Position numbers and translations under genes: made by a program | DNA from: Gordonia prachuapensis | GTDB lineage: Bacteria; Actinomycetota; Actinomycetes; Mycobacteriales; Mycobacteriaceae | Direction: 5' to 3' | DNA length: 64,000 nucleotides | NCBI RefSeq assembly: GCF_036350515.1 | Contig: NZ_JAZDUE010000012.1 | Span: 120,213-184,212 of the forward strand | Notes under the pieces: model-generated | Told to the model about the DNA's origin: nothing | Databases searched by the model: none | What the model saw: the letters and a program-made list of their open reading frames with translations, nothing else | In this document: piece by piece, positions 40,575-49,157 of the stretch | Layout: the number at the start of each line of letters is the position of its first letter | Numbering within the stretch: position 1 is the first letter of the stretch

Positions 40575-43325
40575 TCAGATGAGGTGTCGTTCCCTGGCCC
40601 GGTCAACGGCGTCGCGACGCGTGGTGACCCCGAGCTTGCGGTAGATCGACTGCTGGTGGGTCTTGACGGTGTTCACCGACACGAACAGATCCGCGGCTAT
40701 CTCCGCCGCCTTGTACATCGTCGGCAGATAGCGCAGCACCATCAGTTCGCGGTCGGTCAACGACTCGATGGGCAGCAATGGGGTCGCCGCCACTCCGGGC
40801 TGCTCGCCTCCACACGCGGCCAGCAGGTCGCGGACGAAAGCCTGATCACCGTCGGTCACCCGGAGCAGTCGTGTCAGCAGTACACCGACCACCGGACCCG
40901 CCACGACGAACGGACGGATCTGCCCCACCGGCGCGGCCAGCCGGACCGCGGACGCCAGATGCTCGAGCGCCGCGGAGTCCCGATGCAGCCGCGCCGACGC
41001 CACCGCCGCCAGGACCTCGGCCTCGGTCGCCTGGAGTCGGTACGGCGCAAAGCCTGCCGTGATGCCGAGGGCCTCGATCGCGTCGGCCGGGTTGTTCGCG
41101 GCGAGGTGCGCCTTGGCCAGGACGATGCGGTTCAGCGCGGTGGCGTACGGCGCCGGCAGCGCTCGGTCGCTGCCGACCGCGATCACCGCCTCCGCGTCGC
41201 CGGAGACCACCTGCACCTCGGCAGCCATCGCGTCGTACAGGCCGGCGAGTAACCCCGGTAGCGTGGTCGACGACCGCCGGGCGGCGTCCAGTCGCCGAAA
41301 CTCGGTACGCGCGGCGAAGACGTCACCCCGCACGACCGCAATGCCGACCGCTGCCGCCTCGATGATCAGCCACGCAGCCGTGTCCGACCCGTGGGCCACG
41401 GCACGACGCCCCATGTCGACGGCACGATCTGCCGCCTCCAGGTCGTTGCACTCGAGGTACATCAGCGCGCGAGCGGCGTAGAGCGCCAACGTCTGTGGTT
41501 GACGTGCCCAGCCCCGGCGTTCTGCGAGCACGCCGATGGCGGCGGTCCGCACGGCGGCCTCGGGCAGGTCGCCGCGTACCAGGTCCGTCAGGGCCAGGTA
41601 GGTATCGGCCGCCATCGCCACCAGACTCACCCCCACCTCTTCGGCGCCGGCCCGACTGACCACGAGTTCCCTTGCTGCCGTGTCGATCTCACCGCTATGA
41701 AACAGGCCGATGGCCCGGTTGTTGCGCGCCATGATCGCATAGGCGGGCGCTGCGGGGATCGCCGTGCGGGGCGCTTGCGACACCAGCGTGAGGATGTCGT
41801 CGCACCGATCGACGACGTCGGACAGGCGGCTGGTGCGGGCAGTGACCATGCGGATCAAGGCGATCAGGATTCGCGAGCCGATGGTCGACGGCTCATCCGC
41901 GCCCAGAACCCGCGCGGCGTCCTCCGCATTGCGATCCATCGCGACGAAGTCGCCGCGGTGATAGCAGAGTATCGCGGCCGCAACCAGCGTGTCCGTGGTC
42001 GGCCGCGCCTCCGCCTCGACGGCAGCCGGCTCGAGCGCAGCGGCCAGCGCCGATGCCTGGGTCGACAGCACCAGCGGCGCAGCCACGCTGCCGAGCAGTT
42101 CGGTCATCGCCGGCCAATCGCGTGCCCGACCGTAGTGGCGCACCGCTGCCACCGGGTCGTCGTTCGCGGCAAACCAGTCCGCCGCCCGACGGTGGAGTTC
42201 GGCTGCGGCGTCCGGGTTCTCGGCGTCCAGCCGGTCCATCAGCAGCTCACGGAACAGCGGGTGGTAGGCGTACCAGTCGGGCCGGTCAGACAGCCGGACC
42301 GTCAGCACGTTGTTCGCGACGAGATCGTCGAGCACCCGGCGGCTGTCGGCGCGTCCGGCCAGCGCGCGGGCGAGCGGGGCACTGACGGTGTCGACGATGC
42401 TCGTGGCGAGCAGGAACCGCCGATCCGACGGTGCGAGCTCCTCGAGCACCTCCTCCAGCAGGTATGCCGCCACGAGTTCGTTCTGTCCGGTCACGCGATG
42501 AGTGACATCGCCGGAGGTGCCGCGGCCACTCAGTACCGCGAGCCGCAGCCCGGTCGGCCAGCCCTGGGTCCGGTCGAGAAGCGCATCGATGTCGTCGTCG
42601 GGCAGGTCGACACCCGCGCGGTCGCAGAACTCGGCGACGTCGTCACGGGTGAATTGCAGTTCGTCCGTGGTGATCTCGGTGAGCCGACCGTCGAGCCGCA
42701 GTTTCTGCAGGCGCAGGGCCGTCGCCGTCCGGGTGATGACGATCAGTCGCAGCGTCGGGGGCTGGCGGCGGATCAGGCGCCGGATGCTGCTCAGCACCTC
42801 CGGTGCAGCGATGCGGTGGACGTCGTCGAGGACCAAGGTGATCGGTGTGGGCGAGTCCGCGAGTCCGTCGATGATCCGGTCGACCTCGGGCTCGGCGAAT
42901 CCCGATGCCGGCGCGATGTCCCGCAGTCCACTCGGCTCCGACAGCGCGTCGGCCGCGGCGAGGGCGCCGAGCACGTCGTTCCAGAACGCCCGCAGGCCAT
43001 CGGCATCGTCGACGGTCAGCCATGCGGTGGCACCGGCAGGACGATGAGCGCCGGCCCAGCCCGCAACGGCCAGCGTCTTGCCGTACCCGGCGCCGGCGGA
43101 CACCACCGCGACCCCACCAGGCGGACATCGATCCAGCGCGGCACCCACCCGCGACAGATGGACATACCCGGGAGGCAGGACGGGTCGCGACGCGCGCAGC
43201 CGCAGGCTCGGCGCCAACCGTCCGCTCGTCGAGTTCACCCGGTACCCACCTAGCAGCGTCCCCGACCCGATTCGGGAGATCTCCGAGAATGATAACGGCC
43301 CGGCGACCTTCGGGCGGTCGGTCAT
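40575..43325 (-). CDS. MalT-like LuxR-family ATPase transcriptional regulator
   Basis: With start ATG 43325 the protein has 916 residues; GTG 43241 with SD AGGTGG is a good alternative. Walker A SAGAGYGKTLA is at about 75-85, Walker B-like ITLVLDDVHRI follows, then helical repeats over about 350-840, and a C-terminal LuxR helix-turn-helix (LTDRELMVLRYLPTMYKAAEIA, SVNTVKTHQQSIYRKLGV). STAND-class regulators of this kind bind a small inducer and ATP and activate transcription after oligomerising. Target unknown; the divergent small frame at 43414 and the DUF6325-like gene are candidates. Confidence 0.88.
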   Translation of the reverse strand: MTDRPKVAGPLSFSEISRIGSGTLLGGYRVNSTSGRLAPSLRLRASRPVLPPGYVHLSRVGAALDRCPPGGVAVVSAGAGYGKTLAVAGWAGAHRPAGATAWLTVDDADGLRAFWNDVLGALAAADALSEPSGLRDIAPASGFAEPEVDRIIDGLADSPTPITLVLDDVHRIAAPEVLSSIRRLIRRQPPTLRLIVITRTATALRLQKLRLDGRLTEITTDELQFTRDDVAEFCDRAGVDLPDDDIDALLDRTQGWPTGLRLAVLSGRGTSGDVTHRVTGQNELVAAYLLEEVLEELAPSDRRFLLATSIVDTVSAPLARALAGRADSRRVLDDLVANNVLTVRLSDRPDWYAYHPLFRELLMDRLDAENPDAAAELHRRAADWFAANDDPVAAVRHYGRARDWPAMTELLGSVAAPLVLSTQASALAAALEPAAVEAEARPTTDTLVAAAILCYHRGDFVAMDRNAEDAARVLGADEPSTIGSRILIALIRMVTARTSRLSDVVDRCDDILTLVSQAPRTAIPAAPAYAIMARNNRAIGLFHSGEIDTAARELVVSRAGAEEVGVSLVAMAADTYLALTDLVRGDLPEAAVRTAAIGVLAERRGWARQPQTLALYAARALMYLECNDLEAADRAVDMGRRAVAHGSDTAAWLIIEAAAVGIAVVRGDVFAARTEFRRLDAARRSSTTLPGLLAGLYDAMAAEVQVVSGDAEAVIAVGSDRALPAPYATALNRIVLAKAHLAANNPADAIEALGITAGFAPYRLQATEAEVLAAVASARLHRDSAALEHLASAVRLAAPVGQIRPFVVAGPVVGVLLTRLLRVTDGDQAFVRDLLAACGGEQPGVAATPLLPIESLTDRELMVLRYLPTMYKAAEIAADLFVSVNTVKTHQQSIYRKLGVTTRRDAVDRARERHLI

Positions 43326-43413
43326 CCGGCTCGGAGGACGACAGTGTCGCGTACGTCTGTCACCATCGAGGACAGCAAGTGGCTGCAGGATGAATTCTCC
43401 GGGAGGTGTGCTC

Positions 43414-43569
43414 ATGCCGATGCGACACGGACGGATCAGCCGGAGGGCGGTCATCGGTCATCCGGTGGTTCGATCGCCCGCCCCCACCGACTCCGCGGCA
43501 CTTCTGGCCCAGGGCGTTGCGCGACGAAAGGACCGTGACGGTCGCGCCGCCGACCGCTCGGATCAGTGA
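43414..43569 (+). CDS. possible small basic protein
   Basis: ATG 43414 follows GGGAGGTGTGCTC, an ideal ribosome-binding site, and encodes 51 residues (MPMRHGRISRRAVIGHPVVR... to ARRKDRDGRAADRSDQ). It is rich in Arg, with no cysteine or clear helix, and no family is recognised. It fills the 251-base gap between the divergent LuxR-type regulator and the convergent membrane protein gene, which otherwise holds nothing else I can name. Confidence 0.35.
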   Translation: MPMRHGRISRRAVIGHPVVRSPAPTDSAALLAQGVARRKDRDGRAADRSDQ

Positions 43570-43576
43570 CCCCGGA

Positions 43577-44965
43577 TCACCCAGCGCTCGGACTCTCCTC
43601 AGCGACTGCCGCTTCCGCCACCTCCCGACGCGCCGGCCGCATCGCGATCTCCAGCGCGGCGAGCACCAGGCAGGTGATCACCACGGTCCAGATCACCACC
43701 AGCCCGGTGGGATACGACCAGAACATCAAGATGAGCGCCGCACCCACGACGACCGCGATCCGCACCGGTATCCGCGCCTGATACAACGCGAGTTCGAACG
43801 CGTTGGGGTCACGCTGCTTCCGCCGGGCATCGAGGGCACCGACACCGCCGGTGAAGCCGCGCCGGACGGCCTTCGCCGACCGGGACCCACCCGCGAAGAA
43901 CACCACGATCGCCACCACCAGCGCCAGAACCGCCACCGCACGCAACGCCAGCCGCAACGGGTTGACGACGGTGTCGAAGATGACGCGGGCGGCATCCGGC
44001 GCGAGGACATCGGCCGGGATCTCGCTCATGTACACCGCGCGTCCGATGAGCAGCCCGATCGCCAGTAGCAGCATCGCGACCACGATCGAGATGGCGACGG
44101 CCGCTGTCATCCGCAGACGTCGCCCGGCGCCGATCACCAACACCGCGCCGATCGCGGCGGCCAGTGCCAGCCAGGGCAGGACGTCGGCGATGTTGTCGAG
44201 GGCACCCACCCACCGCTGCGCGTCGGCGAGTTGCGGGGACTGGAATACGACGAAGTCCTTGTCGACCTCGGGAATGTTGGCGGCGAACGCGAATCCGCGA
44301 TCGGTGAGCTGTTGCTTGACCTGGTCGATGACGGGTCCGAGCTGGATGCTGATGGAACCGTCGGAATCGATCTCGATGGCCCCGCGCTCGGTGTCGCCGG
44401 TCAGCGCAGCCACCACCGACCGGTGGGCGGCACGGTTGGCCGTCACCCAGAGTTCGCGGAACTGGTCGGATTCCACGAATCGGCTGACCGTCTGCTGGAT
44501 GAACGATTCCGCCTGATTCGCCAGGACGGGCGCCAACCCGACCACGGTCTGATCGATGCGTGGCCGCTCGGCGGGGGTGAGGTCGACCAGCTGCTGCAGT
44601 GCCTGCTCGGTGATCTGCTGGATGTCGACCTGCGCGTTGATCTCGTCGGTGATGGCGTCGGTGACCTGCTCCTGCACGGCCGGCTCGGATGCCAGTGGCG
44701 CCACCGTCGTCAGGTAGTGCTCAGTGTCGAGTAGTTCGCCGCGGACGTACCTCGTCGTCACCGACAGCAACGTGAGCACGGCACACAGCACGACGAGGCT
44801 GACGGCCACGATGCGCCGCCACAGCATTTTCCGTTCCGGCCGCACGGACCGCGCGGCGACCTCGGCCCGGAGGCGCTCGAGTTCGGCGCGCTCGTCCGCA
44901 TCGAGTGGACGAGGGTCACTCGCCTCCGCCGGACGGATGTCATCACCTTCGGTCGGTCCGCTCAC
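43577..44965 (-). CDS. hypothetical membrane protein with large extracytoplasmic domain
   Basis: GTG 44965 (SD GGAGG) gives 462 residues. An acidic N terminus with a short coiled coil (DADERAELERLRAEVAARS) leads to a first helix (RIVAVSLVVLCAVLTLLS), then about 200 residues outside the membrane (FVESDQFRELWVTANRAAHR, VIDQVKQQLTDRG), and four further helices in the C-terminal half. The extracellular segment is like that of other actinobacterial DUF-type membrane proteins; I recognise no characterised family. Isolated on the minus strand. Confidence 0.75.
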   Translation of the reverse strand: MSGPTEGDDIRPAEASDPRPLDADERAELERLRAEVAARSVRPERKMLWRRIVAVSLVVLCAVLTLLSVTTRYVRGELLDTEHYLTTVAPLASEPAVQEQVTDAITDEINAQVDIQQITEQALQQLVDLTPAERPRIDQTVVGLAPVLANQAESFIQQTVSRFVESDQFRELWVTANRAAHRSVVAALTGDTERGAIEIDSDGSISIQLGPVIDQVKQQLTDRGFAFAANIPEVDKDFVVFQSPQLADAQRWVGALDNIADVLPWLALAAAIGAVLVIGAGRRLRMTAAVAISIVVAMLLLAIGLLIGRAVYMSEIPADVLAPDAARVIFDTVVNPLRLALRAVAVLALVVAIVVFFAGGSRSAKAVRRGFTGGVGALDARRKQRDPNAFELALYQARIPVRIAVVVGAALILMFWSYPTGLVVIWTVVITCLVLAALEIAMRPARREVAEAAVAEESPSAG

Positions 44966-45210
44966 CCCATGCCTCCGATCTTCTCGACGCCGCCGCGAAT
45001 CTTCGCACGGCGCGGCGGGACTCGTCGGCGAACTCCCCGACCGTGGCACAAGTCGACACCTGCGGCATCATCCGGTCCGGATGAAATCACCAGGCGGCGG
45101 TGAACTCACCCGTTCCAGGTGAGCCGCACGCGGCGGTCGTGACGCATGATGTCCCCAACCGTTGAGATGTGGGCCGCACCGTGGAGGCGTGCCGCGAAGG
45201 GAGAGATGAC

Positions 45211-45591
45211 ATGTGGGATTCGTTCTGGGACTTCATCTGGTACACCGTGGTGATCTTCATCTTCGTGGCCTACCTGATGATGCTCTTCTGGATCATCGCC
45301 GACCTGTTCCGGGACCGGGATCTGTCGGGTTGGTGGAAGGCCGTCTGGATGGTGTTTCTCATCTTCGTTCCGTGGGTGACGGCGCTGGTGTACCTGATCG
45401 CACGCGGACCGGGCATGTCGCGTCGGGCCGAGGCGACGCGCGTCGAGATGCAGCAGCAGTCCGACGACTACATCCGCTCGGTGGCGGGGAAGTCGTCGGC
45501 CGAACAGATCGCCGACGCGAAGTCCCTTCTCGATACCGGCGTCATCGATGAGCAGGAGTACGCGGCACTCAAGGCGAAGGCGCTGCGCTGA
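45211..45591 (+). CDS. SHOCT-domain membrane protein
   Basis: ATG 45211 (SD GAAGGGAG) gives 126 residues. Two N-terminal helices with the PLDc_N-like pattern (MLFWIIADLFRDRDLSGWWKAVWM, FLIFVPWVTALVYLIARG) are followed by a linker and a C-terminal SHOCT domain, AEQIADAKSLLDTGVIDEQEYAALKAKAL. SHOCT modules are short oligomerisation or membrane-tethering units. The protein is probably a membrane stress or envelope factor of unknown activity. It is convergent with the lipase gene, 2 bases apart. Confidence 0.85.
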   Translation: MWDSFWDFIWYTVVIFIFVAYLMMLFWIIADLFRDRDLSGWWKAVWMVFLIFVPWVTALVYLIARGPGMSRRAEATRVEMQQQSDDYIRSVAGKSSAEQIADAKSLLDTGVIDEQEYAALKAKALR

Positions 45592-45593
45592 CG

Positions 45594-46736
45594 TCAGCCG
45601 ACCGGCATGACGCGCTCGAGAAATCCCAGGACGTCGTCCATGCCGCCGTCGGCGCGCAGGTCGGTGTGATCGCTGTTGATGGTCTCGAACTCGTAATCTG
45701 TTCCGGCCTTGCGGAATTCGGACAACAGTCGGTACGTCATCGGGATCGGTACGGTGACGTCACGCAGGCCGTGGACGATCAGGATCGGGCCGCCCTGGTC
45801 GGCTGCCGGCACCTCCATGTAGCTGCGTAGGGCCGATCGGAACGCGTCGTCGCCGAGCGATTTCGAGACCAGTTTGTCCGGTCGTGCGCCGTCGAGGATC
45901 GACTCCCACTCCGGACCACACGATTCGCCGACCTCCGCGACGACCTGCTTGCCGAACGAGGACAGGTACGACGTGACGTCGACGTCGCGCTGATTGGCCG
46001 ACAGCCCGGCGAGGATCGCCGCGAACGGCCCCGACATCGCCCGCGGCAGCAGGGGGATGCCGGGCCGCATCAGTGGGATCAGGTCTTCGAAGTTCGATGC
46101 GGGCGCGAGCGCCGCGATGCCCCGGAAATCGAGTTCCGGCGCATATGTCTGCGCGTGGTGACCGGCCGCCAACGCGGCGTGCCCGCCCTGCGACGACCCG
46201 GCCGCGGCCCAACTCCGCGACAACCCGATGATCACGCCGCGCGCCGCCCGGACCATGTCGATGACGGCGGTGGCCTCCGATCGGCTGTGGAGATACGCGT
46301 GCGGTCCCAGCGAGTCGGGTCCGAGGCCGATGTAGTCGGTCGCCACCACTGCGTATCCCGCCCCGGTGAGTGCCTCGACGACGGGGGCGGTCGATCGGAT
46401 CAGGTCGGTGGAGTCGGCCAGTCCGCATTCGTCCCCGAGCCCGGACGTCCCGTGCGCCCAGGAGATCACCGGCCAGCCGCCGTCCGGCCGAGGGCCGTCG
46501 GGCAGTCGCACGATCCCGCCGGCCGGGACGACCGCGCCACGCGAGTCCGTCGTCAGATAGGTGAGCCGGTACACCCCGTCGAGGCCACCCCAGTCCCCCA
46601 CCTGCGAGATCGCAATGGCACGGCCCGGGCTGTCGGTGGCCGTGCCCGCCCGTGCAGGCGAGTCCACCAGGCCGGCGACCAGCGCGACAACGATCGAGAG
46701 CAGTCCGACGACGACTCCGTACCGGCGGGATCGCAC
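45594..46736 (-). CDS. secreted alpha/beta hydrolase (secretory lipase-like)
   Basis: The 380-residue protein has a signal peptide (VVVGLLSIVVALVAGLV, PARAG) and an alpha/beta-hydrolase fold. AAGSSQGGHAALAAG carries the nucleophile Ser, VHGLRDVTVPIP the Asp and NSDHTDLR the His. YAVVATDYIGLGPDSLGPHAYL matches the motif of the larger lipase at 28990-30285, so both belong to the secretory lipase group. It likely hydrolyses lipid esters outside the cell. Palindromic DNA lies upstream at 46810. Confidence 0.85.
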   Translation of the reverse strand: MRSRRYGVVVGLLSIVVALVAGLVDSPARAGTATDSPGRAIAISQVGDWGGLDGVYRLTYLTTDSRGAVVPAGGIVRLPDGPRPDGGWPVISWAHGTSGLGDECGLADSTDLIRSTAPVVEALTGAGYAVVATDYIGLGPDSLGPHAYLHSRSEATAVIDMVRAARGVIIGLSRSWAAAGSSQGGHAALAAGHHAQTYAPELDFRGIAALAPASNFEDLIPLMRPGIPLLPRAMSGPFAAILAGLSANQRDVDVTSYLSSFGKQVVAEVGESCGPEWESILDGARPDKLVSKSLGDDAFRSALRSYMEVPAADQGGPILIVHGLRDVTVPIPMTYRLLSEFRKAGTDYEFETINSDHTDLRADGGMDDVLGFLERVMPVG

Positions 46737-46809
46737 CGTGTGGCGCCTCCGTTCGGGACAGGAGCTGGCGGGCTGGTCAAACCGCCACCTTACCGTCGGG
46801 TTCGCACTC

Positions 46810-46830
46810 CGCCCGACGTGACGTCGGGCG
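46810..46830. promoter_or_regulatory. perfect 21-bp palindrome, candidate operator
   Basis: CGCCCGACGT-g-ACGTCGGGCG between the divergent lipase and DUF1059 genes. Only one base separates the arms, so it suits a protein-binding site better than an RNA hairpin. Confidence 0.5.
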
Positions 46831-46937
46831 CCGTCCGAGAAAGCTCGAGACCGCCCCCTCCCCTGAGACGCACACCACGAGTACCCTCACGCCGAGACGC
46901 CGGGCACATCCGGATGACGGCAAAACGAGGTGATGGC

Positions 46938-47084
46938 ATGAAGACACGACTGACCTGCCCGTGCGGCGAGGCGATGAAGGGCACCGACGAGGACGAACTG
47001 GTGGAGAAGGTGCGCGAGCACCTCAAGGAGAACCATCCGGGCCACGACTACAGCCGGGACGAGATCCTCTTCATGGCCTTCTGA
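46938..47084 (+). CDS. DUF1059-family small protein
   Basis: ATG 46938 opens a 48-residue frame: MKTRLTCPCGEAMKGTDEDE, then VEKVREHLKENHPGHDYSRD, ending ILFMAF. The CPCGE motif plus H-x5-H spacing is that of the short DUF1059 proteins, which probably bind a metal with Cys-x-Cys and His. It ends 13 bases from the convergent LysR gene. No known function. Confidence 0.85.
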   Translation: MKTRLTCPCGEAMKGTDEDELVEKVREHLKENHPGHDYSRDEILFMAF

Positions 47085-47097
47085 CCGCGCCTGGCAC

Positions 47098-47988
47098 TCA
47101 CGTGCAGGCGACGCCCGCCGCGGCGACGAGTTGCTCGACCACGGCGCGCACCGCCGAACGCGGCGACGGCCGCACCAGCGCCTCGTACACCCGTGCCGCA
47201 CGAACGCCCTTGAGCTCGAGGCGCTTCACCCCCGGGTGACGCACCGCGAATCGCGGTATCAGCGCGATCCCGTGATCGGCGGCCACGATCGACTGGATCG
47301 TGGCGAAGTCGAGCATGCGTTGCGTCACCCGCGGCGCCACACCGGTCACCGCTGAGATCGACAGCAGCACGTCGTCGACCGGGAACCCGCCCTCCACGCT
47401 GATCCAGTCGCAGTCGGCGAGATCGGCAACCTCCAACTCGCCGCGTCCGGCGAACTCCGACGTCGCCGCGACCACGACGTCCACGGGTTCACGCATCAGT
47501 TCCACCACGTCGACGCGTGGCGACCGGACCGATGCGGTGCGTTCGTCCCGGTGCGTGACCACGATGTCGAAGTCGGCCAGCGCAGGGACGGCGTCGGGAT
47601 AGCCGACGTCCAGTTCGGAGGCGTGCACGTCGATCCCGGACGCACCGATCCGATCGAGCACCCCCGGCAGCAGCAGGGCCGCACCCGACGGGAACATCGC
47701 CAGCCGCACCGATGCCCGCCCCGACCGGTAGGTCTCCATCTCCTCGTGGGCGCGATCGACCGCGGCGATCACCTCGTCTGCTCGCAGCACGAGCGCACGA
47801 CCCGCGTCGGTGAGGCGGATGCGCCGACCCTCCTGCTGGAGAAGCCCGACACCCGCCTCCCTGGCCAGCACCTTGAGCTGCTGGGACACTGCCGACGGCG
47901 TCATGTGCATGGCGTCGGCGACCGCTCCGACCGAGCCGCGGTCGGCGAACTCGCGCAGCAACCGCAGCCGCTTCACATCCACGCCCAC
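47098..47988 (-). CDS. LysR-family transcriptional regulator
   Basis: The 296-residue protein has an N-terminal winged helix (LRLLREFADRGSVGAVADAMHMTPSAVSQQLKVL) and a periplasmic-binding-like effector domain (VRLAMFPSGAALLLPGVL, FDIVVTHRDER, VAADHGIALIPRF). It is divergent from the LLM-class flavin oxidoreductase at 48055; a TGAAAC/GTTTCA inverted repeat lies in the 66-base gap. LysR proteins normally control the divergent gene and themselves; the ligand cannot be told. Confidence 0.92.
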   Translation of the reverse strand: MGVDVKRLRLLREFADRGSVGAVADAMHMTPSAVSQQLKVLAREAGVGLLQQEGRRIRLTDAGRALVLRADEVIAAVDRAHEEMETYRSGRASVRLAMFPSGAALLLPGVLDRIGASGIDVHASELDVGYPDAVPALADFDIVVTHRDERTASVRSPRVDVVELMREPVDVVVAATSEFAGRGELEVADLADCDWISVEGGFPVDDVLLSISAVTGVAPRVTQRMLDFATIQSIVAADHGIALIPRFAVRHPGVKRLELKGVRAARVYEALVRPSPRSAVRAVVEQLVAAAGVACT

Positions 47989-48023
47989 ACGCTACTGCGC
48001 TCCGAGTCCCGCGCCCTCGGGAA

Positions 48024-48043
48024 TGAAACGGACCGCGGTTTCA
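48024..48043. promoter_or_regulatory. candidate LysR operator
   Basis: Inverted repeat TGAAAC-n8-GTTTCA, containing a T-n11-A type core, 11 bases before the start of the divergent flavin oxidoreductase gene. Confidence 0.55.
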
Positions 48044-48054
48044 GTTAACGAGGC

Positions 48055-49074
48055 ATGAAGAAGATCGGTTTCCTCTCGTTCGGTCATTGGTCCGATTCGT
48101 ACGGATCGCAGGTGCGGTCCGGGTCGGATGCGCTGTTGCAGTCCGTCGACCTCGCGGTCGCCGCAGAGGAGCTGGGCGCCGACGGCGCGTACTTCCGGGT
48201 GCACCACTTCGCGCGTCAGCTCGCCTCGCCGTTCCCGTTGTTGTCGGCGATCGGCGCCAAGACCGACCGCATCGAAATAGGGACCGGCGTCATCGACATG
48301 CGCTACGAGAACCCGCTGTACATGGCCGAGGACGCCGGCGCGGCGGACCTCATCTCGGGCGGACGGCTGCAGCTCGGCATCAGCCGCGGATCGCCCGAGC
48401 AGGTCATCGACGGCTACAAATACTTCGGCTACGTGCCGCCGGAGGACGCCACCGACGCCGACATGGCCCGGCAGCACGCCGACGTCTTCTTGAAGGTCAT
48501 CACCGGAAGTGGCTTCGCACAACCCAATCCGCGGCCGATGTTCCCCAACCCGCCCGGCCTGTTGCCGATCGAACCGCAATCACCCGGCCTGCGCGAGCGC
48601 GTCTGGTGGGGCGCCGGCACCCGGGCGACCGCGGAATGGACTGCGCAGCAAGGCATGAACCTGATGAGCTCGACACTGCTCACCGAGGACACCGGCATCC
48701 CGTTCCACAAGCTGCAGGCCGAGCAGATCCAGCGCTTCCGCGACGCCTGGGACGAGGCCGGCCATCCGCGTGAACCGCGGGTATCGGTGAGCCGCAGCAT
48801 CTTCGCCATCGTCGACGACCGAGACCGCGCCTACTTCGGTCGCGGCGGCACCGAGGACGACCAGGTCGGGGTCATCGACAACTCGGTCGCACGGTTCGGC
48901 CGGAGCTACGCCGACGAGCCGGACAAACTCATCGAGCAACTCCGCGAGGACCAGGCGATCGCGGCCGCCGACACCCTGCTGCTGACCGTCCCCAATCAGC
49001 TCGGCGTGGAGTACAACGCCCATGTGATCGAGTCGATCCTCACCCACGTCGCGCCGGCGCTCGGCTGGCGATGA
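48055..49074 (+). CDS. LLM-class flavin-dependent oxidoreductase
   Basis: The 339-residue protein has the luciferase-like barrel: MKKIGFLSFGHWS at the N terminus, AEELGADGAYFRVHHFARQ, RIEIGTGVIDMRYENPLYMAED and LQLGISRGSPEQVIDG. Members use FMNH2 or F420 to oxidise or reduce small substrates; this one is closest to the alkanal-monooxygenase-like group. It is divergently paired with the LysR gene and ends before a long inverted repeat at 49101-49139. Confidence 0.9.
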   Translation: MKKIGFLSFGHWSDSYGSQVRSGSDALLQSVDLAVAAEELGADGAYFRVHHFARQLASPFPLLSAIGAKTDRIEIGTGVIDMRYENPLYMAEDAGAADLISGGRLQLGISRGSPEQVIDGYKYFGYVPPEDATDADMARQHADVFLKVITGSGFAQPNPRPMFPNPPGLLPIEPQSPGLRERVWWGAGTRATAEWTAQQGMNLMSSTLLTEDTGIPFHKLQAEQIQRFRDAWDEAGHPREPRVSVSRSIFAIVDDRDRAYFGRGGTEDDQVGVIDNSVARFGRSYADEPDKLIEQLREDQAIAAADTLLLTVPNQLGVEYNAHVIESILTHVAPALGWR

Positions 49075-49100
49075 CCGCAATCAGTTAAGCTTCTCTACAT

Positions 49101-49139
49101 CGAATCTGCACAACAATTCGATTGTCGTGAACAGATTCG
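49101..49139. repeat. long inverted repeat after the flavin oxidoreductase gene
   Basis: Outer arms CGAATCTG / CAGATTCG enclose a near-palindromic CACAACAAT / ATTGTCGTG. Could be a terminator for the gene ending at 49074 or an operator for the EamA gene at 49158. Confidence 0.6.
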
Positions 49140-49157
49140 ATCGGCACGCTGATCCTC

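Noticed and set aside
41391..43253. 620-codon plus-strand frame opposite the LuxR-type regulator
   Set aside because: Shadow frame without a ribosome-binding site or recognisable domain; the minus-strand gene has clear ATPase and helix-turn-helix motifs.
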